Source of the DNA: Bactericera cockerelli
Taxonomy: Eukaryota > Arthropoda > Insecta > Hemiptera > Triozidae
Direction of reading: 5' to 3'
DNA: 64,000 bases
Assembly: GCA_024516035.1 (NCBI GenBank)
Contig: CM044958.1
Span: 5,598,574-5,662,573 of the forward strand
Below the pieces are notes generated by a model. It did not search any database and had not been told where the DNA came from. It was given only the letters and a program-made list of their open reading frames with translations. Below are positions 35,025 to 46,456 of the stretch, piece by piece. Every line of letters starts with the position of its first letter. Positions within the stretch are counted from its first letter, which is position 1. Both the position numbers and the translations under genes were made by a program.

Positions 35025-35165
35025 TTTTCTCAAGGCCTAGCTCGTATAAATTATACACATTTCGAGAATAATTAGTGCATAATTATTATGATTGGCATGG
35101 TAAACAAACTCAAACTCTTTTGATACTGAATAAAACGACTCTATAAATCCCATTTTAGTCCGGTT
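35025..35165 (+). repeat. Dispersed repeat, copy 2
   Basis: Matches 9045-9192 in the same orientation. This copy continues to a gccgcgcctggt marker near 35205 also seen at 9424, so the family is longer than the shared core. Confidence 0.75.
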
Positions 35166-35667
35166 TATGTGGCAGCACCAGCAAAAAAATTTCCCACCGG
35201 CCGCGCCTGGTTGTAGATATAGATTTAACAGAAATGCAACTAAAAGGAGTGCATGTTATTAAACGGTTCCGGGTGCATCATCTTCTCCAGAGAGGTCTAG
35301 GTTTTTTAGTGGGTGGAAATCCCACTCCCCATAATTTCCGGGTGTCTTTTAAAGATTTTTCTCCTAAGCCTCTCAAAAAAAAAAAAAAAAAAAAAAAAAA
35401 GGAGTGCATGATGAAGTCTACTGGTATTTTGAAATCATGGGAAGGGCAGTATCATACAACCAAGTTATCTGGTTGTATAACTAGCACTTTATCTGGGTCT
35501 AAATGAGCGTCTAGAAGAGAGTTCAAAATTGGTTGGGTTACTCCTGAACTCACTTGAGATTCCATCGATTAGTCACCAATTTAAAAAAGAAGATTAGCAC
35601 ATGGAAGTTGAGACTTATGTTCAGATACGTAAATAATAATGTACAATAATCGAATAGGAGGCACTAT

Positions 35668-35965
35668 TATTATTTATCACTATTAAAAGGACATATATTA
35701 TATATTATGTATAAACAGGAAATGATGAAAATTAATATATAAAATTTAGAATAAAATAAACAAGAAAAAAAAGATCGACAGACGGACACAAAATCGGAGC
35801 AAAATAATATTTTTTTTATTTTATTTTACAAAAACGAACACAATACTTCCGATTTCTAATATTAGAAATTTCTCGGAAGTAAAATGGAGAGAAAATATAT
35901 ACACATGTAAATGCAGATGTCCTAACTATAAGACGGGGTTATTGTAATCTCTTCCACCCAACTTA
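35668..35965 (-). mobile_element. LINE-like 3' end, with an inserted segment
   Basis: Matches 24722-24910 but is interrupted at about 35778-35895 by sequence (gacagacggacac, ttttacaaaaacgaacacaa) also found at 46605-46722. Confidence 0.5.
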
Positions 35966-36894
35966 GTTGTACATAAAACTTAACTAATTTTAGTGAAGAA
36001 TTCGGGCGTATGCAACTATGCAATCAGATTAATGCAAATTAACAGGATTCTTAAGGTTACTTGTTTTTTCTTCTTTTAGGTAAGAAAAAGACATAGTAGT
36101 ATGTATAGTGTATAGAACACAAAAAGTTTCATTTCCCAGACCAGACAATTATTGAGACTGATGAATAATAAACAATCTGGTGTTTATTTATAAAAATAGA
36201 AAGTATGCTTTTGAATCCATTTTGTAGTTTTTTTTTCATAGTTCTTCGATTTAGTATAGGTACGATAATTGCATGGTTTAAGCTAGAAATTCAAAGAAAG
36301 TACTTGAAAATCTGAAGGGTACTTCATAAAACCACAAAATAATAAGTACTTTGATGAAAAGAGTTCTCAACACTAGGATCATATCGGTCAACTTGAGTCA
36401 CGATATTGATGTACCAGAAATAATGATTGACCTTTGCACAATGGTTGGCATAATTTTCAGCTCAGCCACATATTGGACTTTCTACTCATTATCCATCATG
36501 ATTCTTGTTCCACAGTTGATCAATTCATGCTCCATCATAGATTGACTATTGAACTTGGAGTTGAGAATGGATTTTATTGATATTTGCACCAACCATTTCC
36601 ATCATTAGAATTCAAGAGGAGAAGAAAACATATTTCTAGTCAATCGATTTCTGATGTTTCAATGAATGTTGCTTTACTTAAGATAATCAGGGTCCTTTCT
36701 TGGGTACTTAATGACGTGAACTGCTAGACCTGATTAGAACCAGGGAGGTAACGTTTTTCTTTATTGAATCTCTTTTTTACAAGATTTTAACTTTAAACTA
36801 AGAGAAAAATCCAGTTTTATTTTCAAAAAAACTGCCCACCAAAAAATTAGAACTGAAAATTTGCTCTCGAAATTTCAACCCAAAACTTTAAATT

Positions 36895-39800
36895 AATTTT
36901 ATTCAAATCTCTTTTTATATCCTCATGATATTATTCATCGTTTGTCGTCTCCGCCTCCCAAGAGTATGAATGACCCAAATGAGACTGATGGCGACATTGA
37001 AGACCATAATGCTTCAATTATACCTTCATCGACGGGTCTTCCCAGAGTACAAGCTTCAGGCCATTCTTGTTCATTCTGTTCTAGATCTTTTGCTACCCGA
37101 AGAGGTTGTAATATTCATGTGACAAAAATTCATTCTGAAGCTAGAAGTCAAATTCAAAACTCAAATTTTGAAAACGTTGATTTTCAAGATCGGTTAGGAA
37201 ATCTAAAGAAAAACGTTCACATCATAAAAAGAATTCCCAAAGGTGCCCGACCTCTCGCTGCTCAAAAGTTATCAGAAATAATTAAAAAATGTTCCAAAGA
37301 TAATGATTTTCATTCGTGGGAAAATGTTTTCACCTTTGCTTTTTCTTGTCTTCAAGTACCTAAAAAAGAAGGCACAATTTCCCTAACTAATCTAGTCAAA
37401 AGAAATATTACAGCAGCATTGATTCCGAATATCACTGGTTCAGTTCGTGCTCATAAGGAAGGAAAGAGACAAACCTTGGCGAAGCGTGTGGAGGCAAAAA
37501 TTGCTGACTTTGATACAAAGGGTGCTGTTCGCCTATTGTGCTCCAATGATGATTTAGCTCCTATGAATGATGCCACTCTTGCTTTACTTAAAGAAAGACA
37601 TCCGGCCCCATCCAGGCAGTTAGATTTTCCTGAGCCACCTGATTTAAATGATGTAAGTGTTTCGCTAACCTGTAGTGCTGTTTTAACAGCTATCAATTCA
37701 TTCCCCAATGGTACATCAGCAGGTATTGACGGGATATCACCGCAACACCTCAAGGACCTGACTTCAAGATCTGCAGGAGATGCTGGATTAAAGCTTCTTG
37801 AGGAAATAAAGAATTTGATGTGTTTAATATTATCTGGTCTTGTGAACGTTCAAGTTCTTCGATTCTTGTTTGGTGCAAATCTTTGTGCTTTGTCCAAGAA
37901 AGATGGAAGTGTGAGACCAATTGCTGTTGGTTGCACCTTTCGGAGACTTGCTGCAAAAATTGCGTGTAACATGGTGCGTCAAGATTGTTTAGAATATTTT
38001 TTACCACACCAATTTGGTTTTGCGAGTAAACAAGGTTGTGAAACTGTGGTTCATGCTGCTCGAACTTTCATTGAGAACAACAAATCTAATGACAGTATCA
38101 TTGTTAAAGTTGATTATAAGAATGCTTTCAACTGTTTAGAAAGAGACATCATGTTAAAAGCAGTTAAAGAGCATGCTCCCACTATATATCCATTCATGTG
38201 GTCGAGTTACCATACATCATCAGCTTTGTTCTTTGGAAATGAAGTTCTTGAGTCACAGGTGGGCTGTCAGCAAGGTGATCCTGCCGGACCGTTGACATTC
38301 AGTTTAAGCATCAACCCACTTGTCAAATCACTCAAATCCAAACTCAATCTCTTCTACCTTGACGATGGCACTCTTGGCGGTCACCCGACTTCTGTTCTAG
38401 AAGACATCTCTCTGTTGATTACAAAGTCTTCTGAGATGGGTCTACAAGTTAATCCTACAAAATGCGAGCTCTTTTTTACATCTGGAATTGTTGACCATTC
38501 TATTGAGGAGGCTTTCAGTCGAGTTCTTCCTGGCATTCAGACGACATCTCCTGAAAACTTGACACTCCTCGGAACGCCACTCCTCGAGCCAGGTTATGAA
38601 CCATTCCTTAAAGCTAAAGTTGAAGATATGAAGAAACCTTTGGAAAATTTAGAAAAGATATCATCTCATGTCGCTCTTCATCTCCTGAAAACATGCCTGG
38701 GAATTCCAAAACTTATTTATTTTCTTCGTACCATTCCGACCTGGCTTTTAAAAGATTGTTTAGATACAATTGATCAAAATGTGAAATTGGCACTAGAAAA
38801 CATTCTCAATGTAAAGTTCAATGAAAAACAATGGATTCAAGCCTCACTACCAATCAGAAAGGGTGGCCTTGGAATTCGACTTGTAAATGATCTCAGTTTA
38901 CCAGCTTTTTTATCTTCATGCTATGGAGTAAAACCAGAAGTCTCCACCATATTACATGTTCCCGTTGACTCTCTGGCAATACAACATTCCGATGATGCTG
39001 TAAATGTCTGGAGAACAAGATTCAATGATGAATTTCCATTGGTTTCCACTGAACATATACAAAAAAATTGGGACTCCACCATCATTCACAACAAAGTTCA
39101 TAAGAACCTGGTATTTGTTGACCCAGTTGATATTGCTCGTTTCAAGGCTCTTCAGTTAAAAGAATCTAACGCCTGGTTGCATTCAATTCCCAGCAAGACC
39201 ATTGGAACACATATGGACAATAACGCTCTACGTGTCAGTATTTGCCTAAGGCTAGGTATGAAAATGTTTGAGCCTTTTACTTGCATTTGTGGAGAAAGAA
39301 TGGATGTCAAAGGCCTACATGCTTTAAGTTGTGGCAAAAGTCCTGGTAGAAGGTTTAGGCATAGCCAGCTTAATGATATAATTCAACGTGCTCTCTCTAG
39401 CATAGATGTTCCCTCAAAATTGGAACCAGCTGGCTTATCACGGGCTGATGGCAACCGTCCAGATGGCCTAACAATCATCCCTTGGTCACGAGGTCAACAT
39501 ATGATCTGGGACGCAACATGTGTAGACACACTTGCGTCAAGTTACATAAGTAAAACTGTACAACATCCTGGATCTGCAGCTGAAATTGCAGCTCTGAAGA
39601 AACACAGAACCTACAGTGAATTGGAAGATAGTGGATATATTTTCATCCCCTTTGCTGTAGAGACAATGGGTTCGTTGGGAGCTGAAGCAAAAAGTTTGGT
39701 GAACGTGTTGGGGTCAAGGCTAGTGGAAAAGTCAGGTGATGGTAGAACGGGTTTTTACCTATCACAAAGGATAAGTCTGGCAATACAGAGAGGGAATGCG

Positions 39801-40000
39801 GCGGCAGTTGTGGGCTGTGTGCCACAGTTGGATAATGATTTGTAATAAACTTTAGTCGAATATGATTTATATTTGGAGAATGCAACGAGACATTGACGTC
39901 GCCACGTCGGCTTCAAAACACCCTAAATGCCTTGTGTGTTGATTCGCATTAAAAGATATAATCCCACCATATTTGAACTATTTAAAAATACACACAATAT
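36895..40000 (+). mobile_element. RLE-type LINE (R2/R4-like), single ORF
   Basis: The element is centred on the 959-aa ORF; its ends are not resolved. An AATAAA (39844-39849) overlaps the TAA stop. I see no clear poly-A tail or target duplication downstream. It lies in the 29.8-kb intron of the coiled-coil gene, on the opposite strand. The YLDD box and C-terminal tail (SLAIQRGNAAAV) are shared with the fragment at 58105-58269. Clade assignment needs a phylogeny. Confidence 0.7.
36966..39845 (+). CDS. Non-LTR retrotransposon ORF: C2H2 finger, reverse transcriptase, RLE endonuclease (959 aa)
   Basis: This is an uninterrupted ORF. I chose the ATG at 36966; the frame is open upstream to a TAA at 36894 but holds no earlier ATG. 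Near residues 35-56 there is a C2H2 zinc finger (C-x2-C-x12-H-x4-H). A reverse transcriptase follows, with GTSAGIDGISP, the LSKKDGSVRPIAVG block, QFGF, the VDYKNAFN motif, the GCQQGDPAGP motif and a FYLDDG catalytic box near residue 463. The C-terminus has a Cys/His knuckle (CICGERMDVKGLHALSC, near 772) followed by RPDG (near 830) and WDAT, typical of restriction-like endonucleases of R2/R4-type LINEs. Such proteins cut DNA and prime reverse transcription at the nick. All key residues are present, so it may be active or recently active. Confidence 0.93.
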   Translation: MNDPNETDGDIEDHNASIIPSSTGLPRVQASGHSCSFCSRSFATRRGCNIHVTKIHSEARSQIQNSNFENVDFQDRLGNLKKNVHIIKRIPKGARPLAAQKLSEIIKKCSKDNDFHSWENVFTFAFSCLQVPKKEGTISLTNLVKRNITAALIPNITGSVRAHKEGKRQTLAKRVEAKIADFDTKGAVRLLCSNDDLAPMNDATLALLKERHPAPSRQLDFPEPPDLNDVSVSLTCSAVLTAINSFPNGTSAGIDGISPQHLKDLTSRSAGDAGLKLLEEIKNLMCLILSGLVNVQVLRFLFGANLCALSKKDGSVRPIAVGCTFRRLAAKIACNMVRQDCLEYFLPHQFGFASKQGCETVVHAARTFIENNKSNDSIIVKVDYKNAFNCLERDIMLKAVKEHAPTIYPFMWSSYHTSSALFFGNEVLESQVGCQQGDPAGPLTFSLSINPLVKSLKSKLNLFYLDDGTLGGHPTSVLEDISLLITKSSEMGLQVNPTKCELFFTSGIVDHSIEEAFSRVLPGIQTTSPENLTLLGTPLLEPGYEPFLKAKVEDMKKPLENLEKISSHVALHLLKTCLGIPKLIYFLRTIPTWLLKDCLDTIDQNVKLALENILNVKFNEKQWIQASLPIRKGGLGIRLVNDLSLPAFLSSCYGVKPEVSTILHVPVDSLAIQHSDDAVNVWRTRFNDEFPLVSTEHIQKNWDSTIIHNKVHKNLVFVDPVDIARFKALQLKESNAWLHSIPSKTIGTHMDNNALRVSICLRLGMKMFEPFTCICGERMDVKGLHALSCGKSPGRRFRHSQLNDIIQRALSSIDVPSKLEPAGLSRADGNRPDGLTIIPWSRGQHMIWDATCVDTLASSYISKTVQHPGSAAEIAALKKHRTYSELEDSGYIFIPFAVETMGSLGAEAKSLVNVLGSRLVEKSGDGRTGFYLSQRISLAIQRGNAAAVVGCVPQLDNDL

Positions 40001-40039
40001 CTATCAATGCTTGAGTTCATCTTTTTTTTTAAGTACATT

Positions 40040-40130
40040 TTTTTATGTGTGATAGTGTTACTATTTTCTTTTTTTATTTAGTTGGAAAAAGGAATAGTAA
40101 AAATTTACTATTTTCACACTATCATAATAA
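40040..40130. repeat. Inverted repeat around GTGATAGTGTTACTATTTT
   Basis: gtgatagtgttactatttt and the inverse aaatttactattttcacact atcat form a stem of about 20 bp, 150-200 bases after the LINE stop. A related gacagtgttaaaatagtaaa sequence is at 55520. Confidence 0.55.
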
Positions 40131-40233
40131 TTATTGTTTGCGATAGTATTTTCAATAAATTTATTGGAAGGTTGAACTTATCTAATTGCAATGGACGAAA
40201 TTGACTAATTTTGTAATACATATAAAGATACAG

Positions 40234-40634
40234 TTAACAAGTAAAGTAGTCCGAGAACAGAAAATGGATAAAATCATCAGGGTAATCTTCCAGAGGCAAA
40301 ATACCATCAATATCAATACCATCTTCGTCATTGATTGATTGCACTTGTGTAGATGATAGCGAGGACTATGATTGCTTTCATCTTCTCCAGATAGAACCCG
40401 ATGTGTGTCTTGATGATCATGAACTTCAACTTCAAATATCTTTCTCCTGAATACGTGAGGGACATCAAAGTGGAATCCTTTTCCTTTGATCTCAGCAAGG
40501 ATTGCGCCGATCTCTCGCTGAGTGGATCTTAACAATAAGGAGACCTCCGTCCCACAATCATACAATGTAAGGAAATTAATAAAATCTCCTGGAGCAGTGC
40601 TATTCAGGTCGGGTCCTGAGGGACCATAAGTCAT
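40234..40634 (-). pseudogene. Coding remnant, unidentified, one frameshift
   Basis: On the minus strand an ATG at 40634 opens MTYGPSGPDLNSTAPGDFIN and onward for about 90 codons of coding-like sequence. Near 40357-40365 the coding character moves to another frame, continuing through an acidic tail (SINDEDGIDIDGILPLEDYP and onward) to TAA at 40234. The frame change could be a 1-base indel or an assembly error. No family recognised. The stop shows it is not part of the surrounding coiled-coil gene. Confidence 0.4.
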
Positions 40635-41095
40635 GTTGCGGTTTTTCAACGTTAAATGAATGGAATATAAGTTTTTCAAATAGATGGATTAGAATGAAAA
40701 TCAAAAGACCAAGAACTTCACTATCAAAGGAGGACTGAATGTATATTTACAAATATTGTATAGGTATAGTAGGGTTACAGGATATTTTAAATGCACGACT
40801 TGAAGTTTTCACAATAAAATTTATATGTGCAAACTGCATAATATAACATTTACTTTCTCGTAAGTTTATGAATGAGATAATAAATACCAATGTCCCACAC
40901 TTGACAAAACGCCCATATATATCATTTTAATAGTATGATTTTAAATCGTGGCAAAGGAAGACATTTCAACACCAAATCCCGGAAACAATTTGGCGGAATA
41001 ATCTTCAAAAATGATTATTTTTTATTACTTTTTTACTTATCAAGATCAATTCCCAGTTGAACTGAATGACATCATTGTACGGAGGTTTGTGAACT

Positions 41096-41180
41096 CACCA
41101 GCTCTGTAAACCGGTTGGCTTCGGGGTCAAAGCATGGATCAACTGAGTCACCAGATGAGCGATGTGAAATGTGGTGATGA
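41096..41180 (-). pseudogene. Possible exon upstream of the 40234 remnant
   Basis: The minus strand reads HHISHRSSGDSVDPCFDPEA and onward, ending at GAG CTG, followed by a consensus gtgagt donor. I could not find a convincing acceptor. It is plausible as a piece of the same decayed gene as 40234-40634. Confidence 0.25.
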
Positions 41181-41355
41181 ATCAAAGTAGAAAATCACGC
41201 GGGTATAATATGACACTAACGTACAAGTGATGGATTGAGTAGAAATCCATTGGGAGGGACATTGATGGCACATTTCTTATATGGTGAAAAAGAAAAGAAT
41301 TATTGCAGTAATAATAATAGATTTCCATTCCTGTATGCCGTTCCAGAAACACTCT

Positions 41356-41520
41356 CTAAATTTCTGCCAAAGTCCGCAAATCCAACTCCTGACCGGTATC
41401 TGCAATGATGATAGTCTTGTCTATGTCGGTACCAACTATTCTATTGTTTTCAATATGGAGAAATTTAACAACATGGCCGGTGATGAGTGATTGTCCTTCA
41501 TTACTTGGTTCACCCGTCCA
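41356..41520 (-). pseudogene. Short coding-like segment, unidentified
   Basis: The minus strand is open for 54 codons (WTGEPSNEGQSLITGHVVKF and onward, then DIDKTIIIADTGQELD) to a TAG. Flanking frames are broken. A similar 40-bp stretch (taataataatagatttccattcc) occurs at 41308-41340 and 41536-41562, so the area has been internally duplicated. It may belong with 41077-41180 and 40234-40634 in one decayed minus-strand gene. Confidence 0.3.
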
Positions 41521-41639
41521 TCAAGTACTTTATTACAGTAATAATAATAGATTTCCATTCCAGAGATATTGGGAACAGCATATCTCAAGGCCAAGAGGCC
41601 AGGCTGTAATTTTGTCATATTTCTAAGCCGATGATTATG

Positions 41640-44570
41640 TTTTTTATTACTTTCAGTCGAGATTATTTTTAGTAGGGCACGAATGCCAAGAGGTTGCTCT
41701 TTAAGATGAACAGTACATTACTGTTCTCAACAGCAGGTACAGCGTGTTGCATTTCATGTAGCTGGGTAATATTTGCATCAATGAGTTTCTTTATAACAAG
41801 AACAAATTACTTATTTATGCACTGAATTACTGACAGCGCAGAACTAAAGAGTTCCTATCGAGCACTATGACACAAAAATGTGTCAAAAACTATTTGAGGT
41901 ATAAATATCTACATTATTATTTAACACATAATGTGATAATAAAACTTCAGACTTGCTTTTAAAATCATAGCTTACATTGTAGGCCACTTATTACAACATT
42001 CATACACCCTACGTAATATTAATCCAAATCGTCCACATATACATTGCAATAATTGCAATCGTAAGATTATTTCAAATCCAAAATTACCAAAATCAAGCTT
42101 ATATTTGGCAGGGTTTCGAGAACATTTTAAGACTTCAACTTGTTCATTTTACAAAATTAAAAAATATAATCATTACACTCGCAATTCCTGTAACATTCTT
42201 GTGCTCACTCATTAAAAACCAATCAAAGTTTCCTTATTGTTTCAATTTGCAAAGTTATTTCCTGAATATTAGCCTATGCAAACTTTTTTTTATCTCTCTT
42301 GAAGCACTTTATCCAGGCTTTAATGAAATTCAAACTTTCTTGAATTTTATGATACAGGGAGCTTCGTTACTTCGTGATTTACATTTTAATGCGTCATTGA
42401 TTTTAACCAATTTACATTTTAATGCGCGGATTCTGCACATGCCGGAACTACAAAAAATCCAGTGTGATGAGATGGTTATGTCATCTGGCGAACACTATAG
42501 CATCTGATTCACCGGTAAGGCCGATGGTTAGATGAACGGATAATGAGATGGTGGCAACCGCAATCGGAAATCGGTTTCGATCACGGAACGATCGCATTTA
42601 TATCGATAACAATTTATAGTCACATAACATAGGTCTAAAATCGACACATCGCAAACAGTCCACTAAGACTGAACTACACAAATATAAGTTTTATAGGTAA
42701 GTTTACCAGCGCTTACATACGGGGGAGAAACTTGAAATACAACAAAAAAAGAGTCTTCGAGTTACACAGAGAGCAATAGAATGGAAGCTATGTCACGTAT
42801 GTCAAGAACAACACATCAGGAATACTGAATACAAAAATTAGAAGAAGAACAAAGTGAAGGATGTGGTGGATGTGCTATACTCGTATAACAAGAAGAAACG
42901 ATAAGGGTCAGCTTCGATTTAACAATACTGTTTCATAATACGGCCTTAGTAACAGTTGGTGGAAAGTGGTCTTTCGAAAAAGTTCATACTCCGTTTTATT
43001 TTCTACTTTTTCACTTCTTCTACTGATTCTTCTTTTTGGAATTGATACCCTATAAGAAGAGTAGTGTCTGTATTCTTCGAAATGCTTAAGAACGTCATAA
43101 ATTAAATAGGTATTTGAACAGTTCAACACTGGTAAAATATTCGGACACGATAAGCTCCTGTTCAGCTTGGTTTAATACTGCACTTTAGTGCACTATTTTT
43201 CATTTCTACTTTCATTTTTGGCGGCTCTTCCTTTGTCGTTGAAATTACTGGGAACTGTTTTGCATGCGTAAAATGAATTGCAAAAAAATCAGATTTGCTG
43301 TACAGGCTGTACTATGAAAAAACAAAACTGTAAGAATAATAGGACTTATGTATTTTAAGTCCTATTTGAAATGCAGGAATTAAAGTCTATTATAATAGTT
43401 ATTATGATATTGACGCGCTATGCGCTGGGGGACCTTAAGCAAATTCGACATGAGCTTTTATTGGGCTATCTACAGCCACCGCGCCGACCGCCAATTATTT
43501 CTTATCCAATCCTGGGGGGCAACAAATAAGACCTTCACAAGTCGTCATGCTAGTCGGTGATGATCAAACAGAAGGCGGCATACGATCACATGGAAGTAAT
43601 CGTGAATGAATGGGCCTCCTTATGGCATAAATCCAAATATGGTCTGAGATTTGGTGGCCTGGGTAATCCTCTTAGAGTACTACTGAAGATGAAAAAGGTG
43701 GGTATGTATTTTGAGAACTTGAGCTCACAACTGGTTTGTGACGTGACGTCACTAAAAGCACTAACCACGTCTATAGGTTTTCTAGTCTCTTCATAGTCTT
43801 CATTATTTTGTGCCAATAATGTGAAATATGAGTGCGAATAGCTTGGTGTTTGGTATGACACTTGTTTATGCAAAATATTGCAGTTTGTATACTTCAAAAT
43901 TAGTACATTTGATTTTGAGAAAAAAGCAGAAAAGCTTGGTGTTAGGTATGGCACTTGGTTATGCAAAATATTCCAGTTTCTATGGAGAAAAAAATGCATT
44001 TCATCTTGGCTAATTAAAGGTTATCTCATGACGTGTAGATGTTTCAGTTACAGGAAAGAGCTATAAATAGACAGTCCAATCTAAACTTCAGAGCAGTGAG
44101 GGGATTTTTTTTCTCGATTAAAATCATAAAAAACCGTAATTTGGTAATCAAAATAATCAGTAGAATCTTAAGTGGTGCTAAATACCTCTATCATCACACT
44201 TTGGAGAAGGCATATTATGTACCAGAAAAAAAATGGTATGAAATATTCATCCTGTTCAATTTGGTGGCAAATTTAATTCGTGACATTTCTTTTGGCTCTA
44301 CTAATTGCCAAACTAAACCAAATTATTTCTGTTACTTCTGGTGAACATTATCGGAGACTACATTACATCGGTTTCTGTTTTACTCTCAAATATACAGACA
44401 AGAAGGTGTTTGGAGTGGAATGACTTTTTATCAATATTTAAATTTTTATTTTTTCCTCCGCTCAACTGAAAGGTTTTATTTTATCGGATTTTTTTTTTTT
44501 TTTTTTTTTTTTTCATCCGAATGAATACTAGTTAGGTAATTTTGAAAACATTCCTCGAATCACTACAATC
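41640..44570. other. Intron sequence, no supported gene
   Basis: ORFs at 42199-42507 and 42908-43129 lack recognisable domains and splice context. An AT-rich stretch at 42300-42420 repeats cattttaatgcg twice. Confidence 0.35.
43838..43985 (+). repeat. Two-copy tandem duplication, about 94-bp spacing
   Basis: agcttggtgtttggtatgac acttgtttatgcaaaatatt occurs at 43840 and, slightly diverged, at 43934. ORFs across it on both strands are probably not genes. Confidence 0.7.
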
Positions 44571-44575
44571 AGTTT

Positions 44576-44715
44576 TAACAGAAAAGTGAGAAGTTGTACT
44601 AGATGTGAATCAATATCAGAACATACCTGGCCAGCAGGTACCTAATAGTTCTGAATATCCATGCCATCAACTAACCTCTCTATTCAAATCAGTACAAACA
44701 GAAAAGTGAGAATAA
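44576..44715 (-). pseudogene. Degenerate copy of the NYYLLM coding segment
   Basis: The minus strand reads VDGMDIQNY followed by a stop, then CCAG/gtatgttctgatatt as at 33292. It shares the upstream junction (aatagagag-gttagttgatggc) with the copy at 19465, so the repeat extends beyond the coding part. Confidence 0.55.
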
Positions 44716-45164
44716 TCTTCTTCGATTCTCTCATAGGTTCTTAATGTTTTCAACACCCAATAAAGTGGTGCAGCATGAACAACAGAAAATTACCGAGCAA
44801 GCGTTAAGTAAGCTGATTGACTTATTCTAGACAAAAAAGAAATGAACCACCAGTAAGGTGTTAGGGTCTGGGTGTTCCCCTTTCTTGTGAAACAAAAAAT
44901 GAAACACAGCCTGAAAGAATTTCAAATTCAATAGTGAGATTACAATAATTGAAATCTTCGCTTCGGCATTGAAGCCTTAGGGTGCAACCAAAATGGACCA
45001 CCGAGATTTTCTGAAACTATTCTTCTGCTGGTAGATATGTGTGTTCCTGAGATATAAGTGAGTTTTTGAGATATACTCATTCGTATGGTTTTCAGAGAAA
45101 TGCATGTTTGAGATAATATATGATAAGTATGTAGCCATGTTTGTTTGTTAGAGATACCTCTATG

Positions 45165-45295
45165 TGCTATCCTTAACCTATTTGACATTGATTTTTGGCT
45201 AACCGTTAACTTTGAGTCACCAGTGGCTTTTGGTCCCGTTTCCATTCCTAATAGGATAAGGAAAGTCGTGTGATGTTTACACCAGATTTTGAATA
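45165..45295 (-). mobile_element. Second copy of the ACTTTCCTTAT repeat end
   Basis: This is near-identical, in inverted orientation, to 23272-23395 (shared tag gggaccaaaagccactggtg). Only one end is recognisable. The minus-strand ORF running through it (44940-45245) is not supported as a gene. Confidence 0.6.
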
Positions 45296-45299
45296 TTTA

Positions 45300-45855
45300 T
45301 CTGTAAGATATATGTACATATAGATATGAATGATGTATATTTTTAGTATTAAAAAATAGATCATAACCAACCAATGTTTAATAATTTTGGTGATGTATTT
45401 AAAGTTGATATAATTATGTCAAAATAGTTATGTAATTATGTATTATCTTTTAAAATGTTCAGAGAATGATAGGTAGAGGTACAGACAAACTTCAAATCTT
45501 GGACCATTCGTTAAAACTAGGAAATTCATGATGTATTTTAGTCCATTTCAGTAATTAAGTAGGTATGAAATCATACTTAGAATGATATGTTAAGTGTAAT
45601 ATATAGCTACATAGGCATGGATCTGAATGTTATTTATGTTAGAATATGTTAATTTTGAACACAAAACATTTCAGATAAGTCTTCTCAGGAGACTATCTAT
45701 CTGTGAGGTTTGAGAAAAAAACTGACTGAAATAGTAAAAAAAAGTTAATGAGTGTTAAATCCATAAATTTCCATCTCGTGAGAATGTCAATTTATGGATA
45801 GAGTAGCTTGTAACTGTTGTGAAGCCTATTATAGATTTTGATTGGACTGCTTAGT
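45300..45855. other. No supported feature
   Basis: AT-rich intron sequence between the ACTTTCCTTAT repeat and the decayed S4 copy. Confidence 0.4.
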
Positions 45856-45859
45856 GGGT

Positions 45860-45985
45860 TAGAAGATAGTGATGCCGTTCTTGAACCTATGGGTCGCGAG
45901 GTCGATTTCATCTTGGTGTTCTGAAATTTATTTACAAATGTAAAAGAGCCCTGAAGTAATGCAAAAGCTGTTTCGCGACACAATT
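45860..45985 (+). mobile_element. S4 SINE, decayed
   Basis: Only the 3' half (gtaaaagagccctgaagtaa, tgcaaaagc) is clear. Confidence 0.55.
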
Positions 45986-45999
45986 AATATAAACAAGAA

Positions 46000-46080
46000 A
46001 AAAATAATCAAAATATATACATACATAATATGTCCTAACTAAAGGGCGGGGTTAATGCCTATGGGAATCTCTTCCACCAT
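46000..46080 (-). mobile_element. LINE-like 3' end fragment
   Basis: aatatgtcctaactaaaggg cggggtt...ctatgggaatctcttcca matches 24860-24905. Confidence 0.5.
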
Positions 46081-46351
46081 CCGCAAGGGAAGCGAATGCT
46101 TAACAAAAGCGAATGCTTGAGTAAAAAGGCAAATTGAGCAAACAAGGAAACATAAGGAAGTTGAGCTGGCAAAAACAAAAGAATACGAATCGAGCTGAAG
46201 AAATGAGTACCAAGAACGGAATCGAACCAAGAGGATCCATAAGGAAGTTGAGCTAGCAAAAACAAAAGAATACGAATCGAGCTGAAGAAAGCAGGAGCTA
46301 GAGCAAGAACAAGAGAGAGTAAAGCTAGAAATGTGCTGAACAGGCACTTAC

Positions 46352-46456
46352 CTGCTGGTTACTACTATCGCTGGGCGCTGTAGTGACACACTTGTTGGGT
46401 TTGCTGCCTGCGGCACTCTCACTGGGACCTGTTTGCAATCCATTGAGCCTGCGGAC
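46352..46456 (-). CDS. Coiled-coil gene, most 5' visible exon (35 codons)
   Basis: On the minus strand the acceptor (gtgttgcag) precedes GTC CGC AGG, and donor gtaagt follows AAC CAG CAG. The exon has 105 bases, phase 0 at both ends, and encodes a Ser, Asn, Gly and Thr rich segment (VRRLNGLQTGPSESAAGSKP and onward). It is assigned to the same gene as the exons at 2.3-16.6 kb because strand, phase and peptide character agree. The implied intron is about 29.8 kb, so missed exons in between are possible. It could instead belong to another minus-strand gene. Confidence 0.55.

Larger units (their letters stand above)
32460..36890. other. Intron sequence apart from listed repeats
   Basis: The ORF at 34361-34573 (MTIQLALNPIIKVKNTTPKE and onward) has mildly coding-like composition but no splice context or match I recognise. 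A poly-A run at 35376-35400 follows a possible SINE body at 35240-35375. Confidence 0.35.

Noticed and set aside
43557..43999. Overlapping ORFs on both strands
   Set aside because: They run through a local duplication, lack motifs, and neither has splice or promoter context.
44940..45245. 101-codon minus-strand ORF
   Set aside because: Its first part is the ACTTTCCTTAT repeat also found at 23272, and the rest has no coding character.
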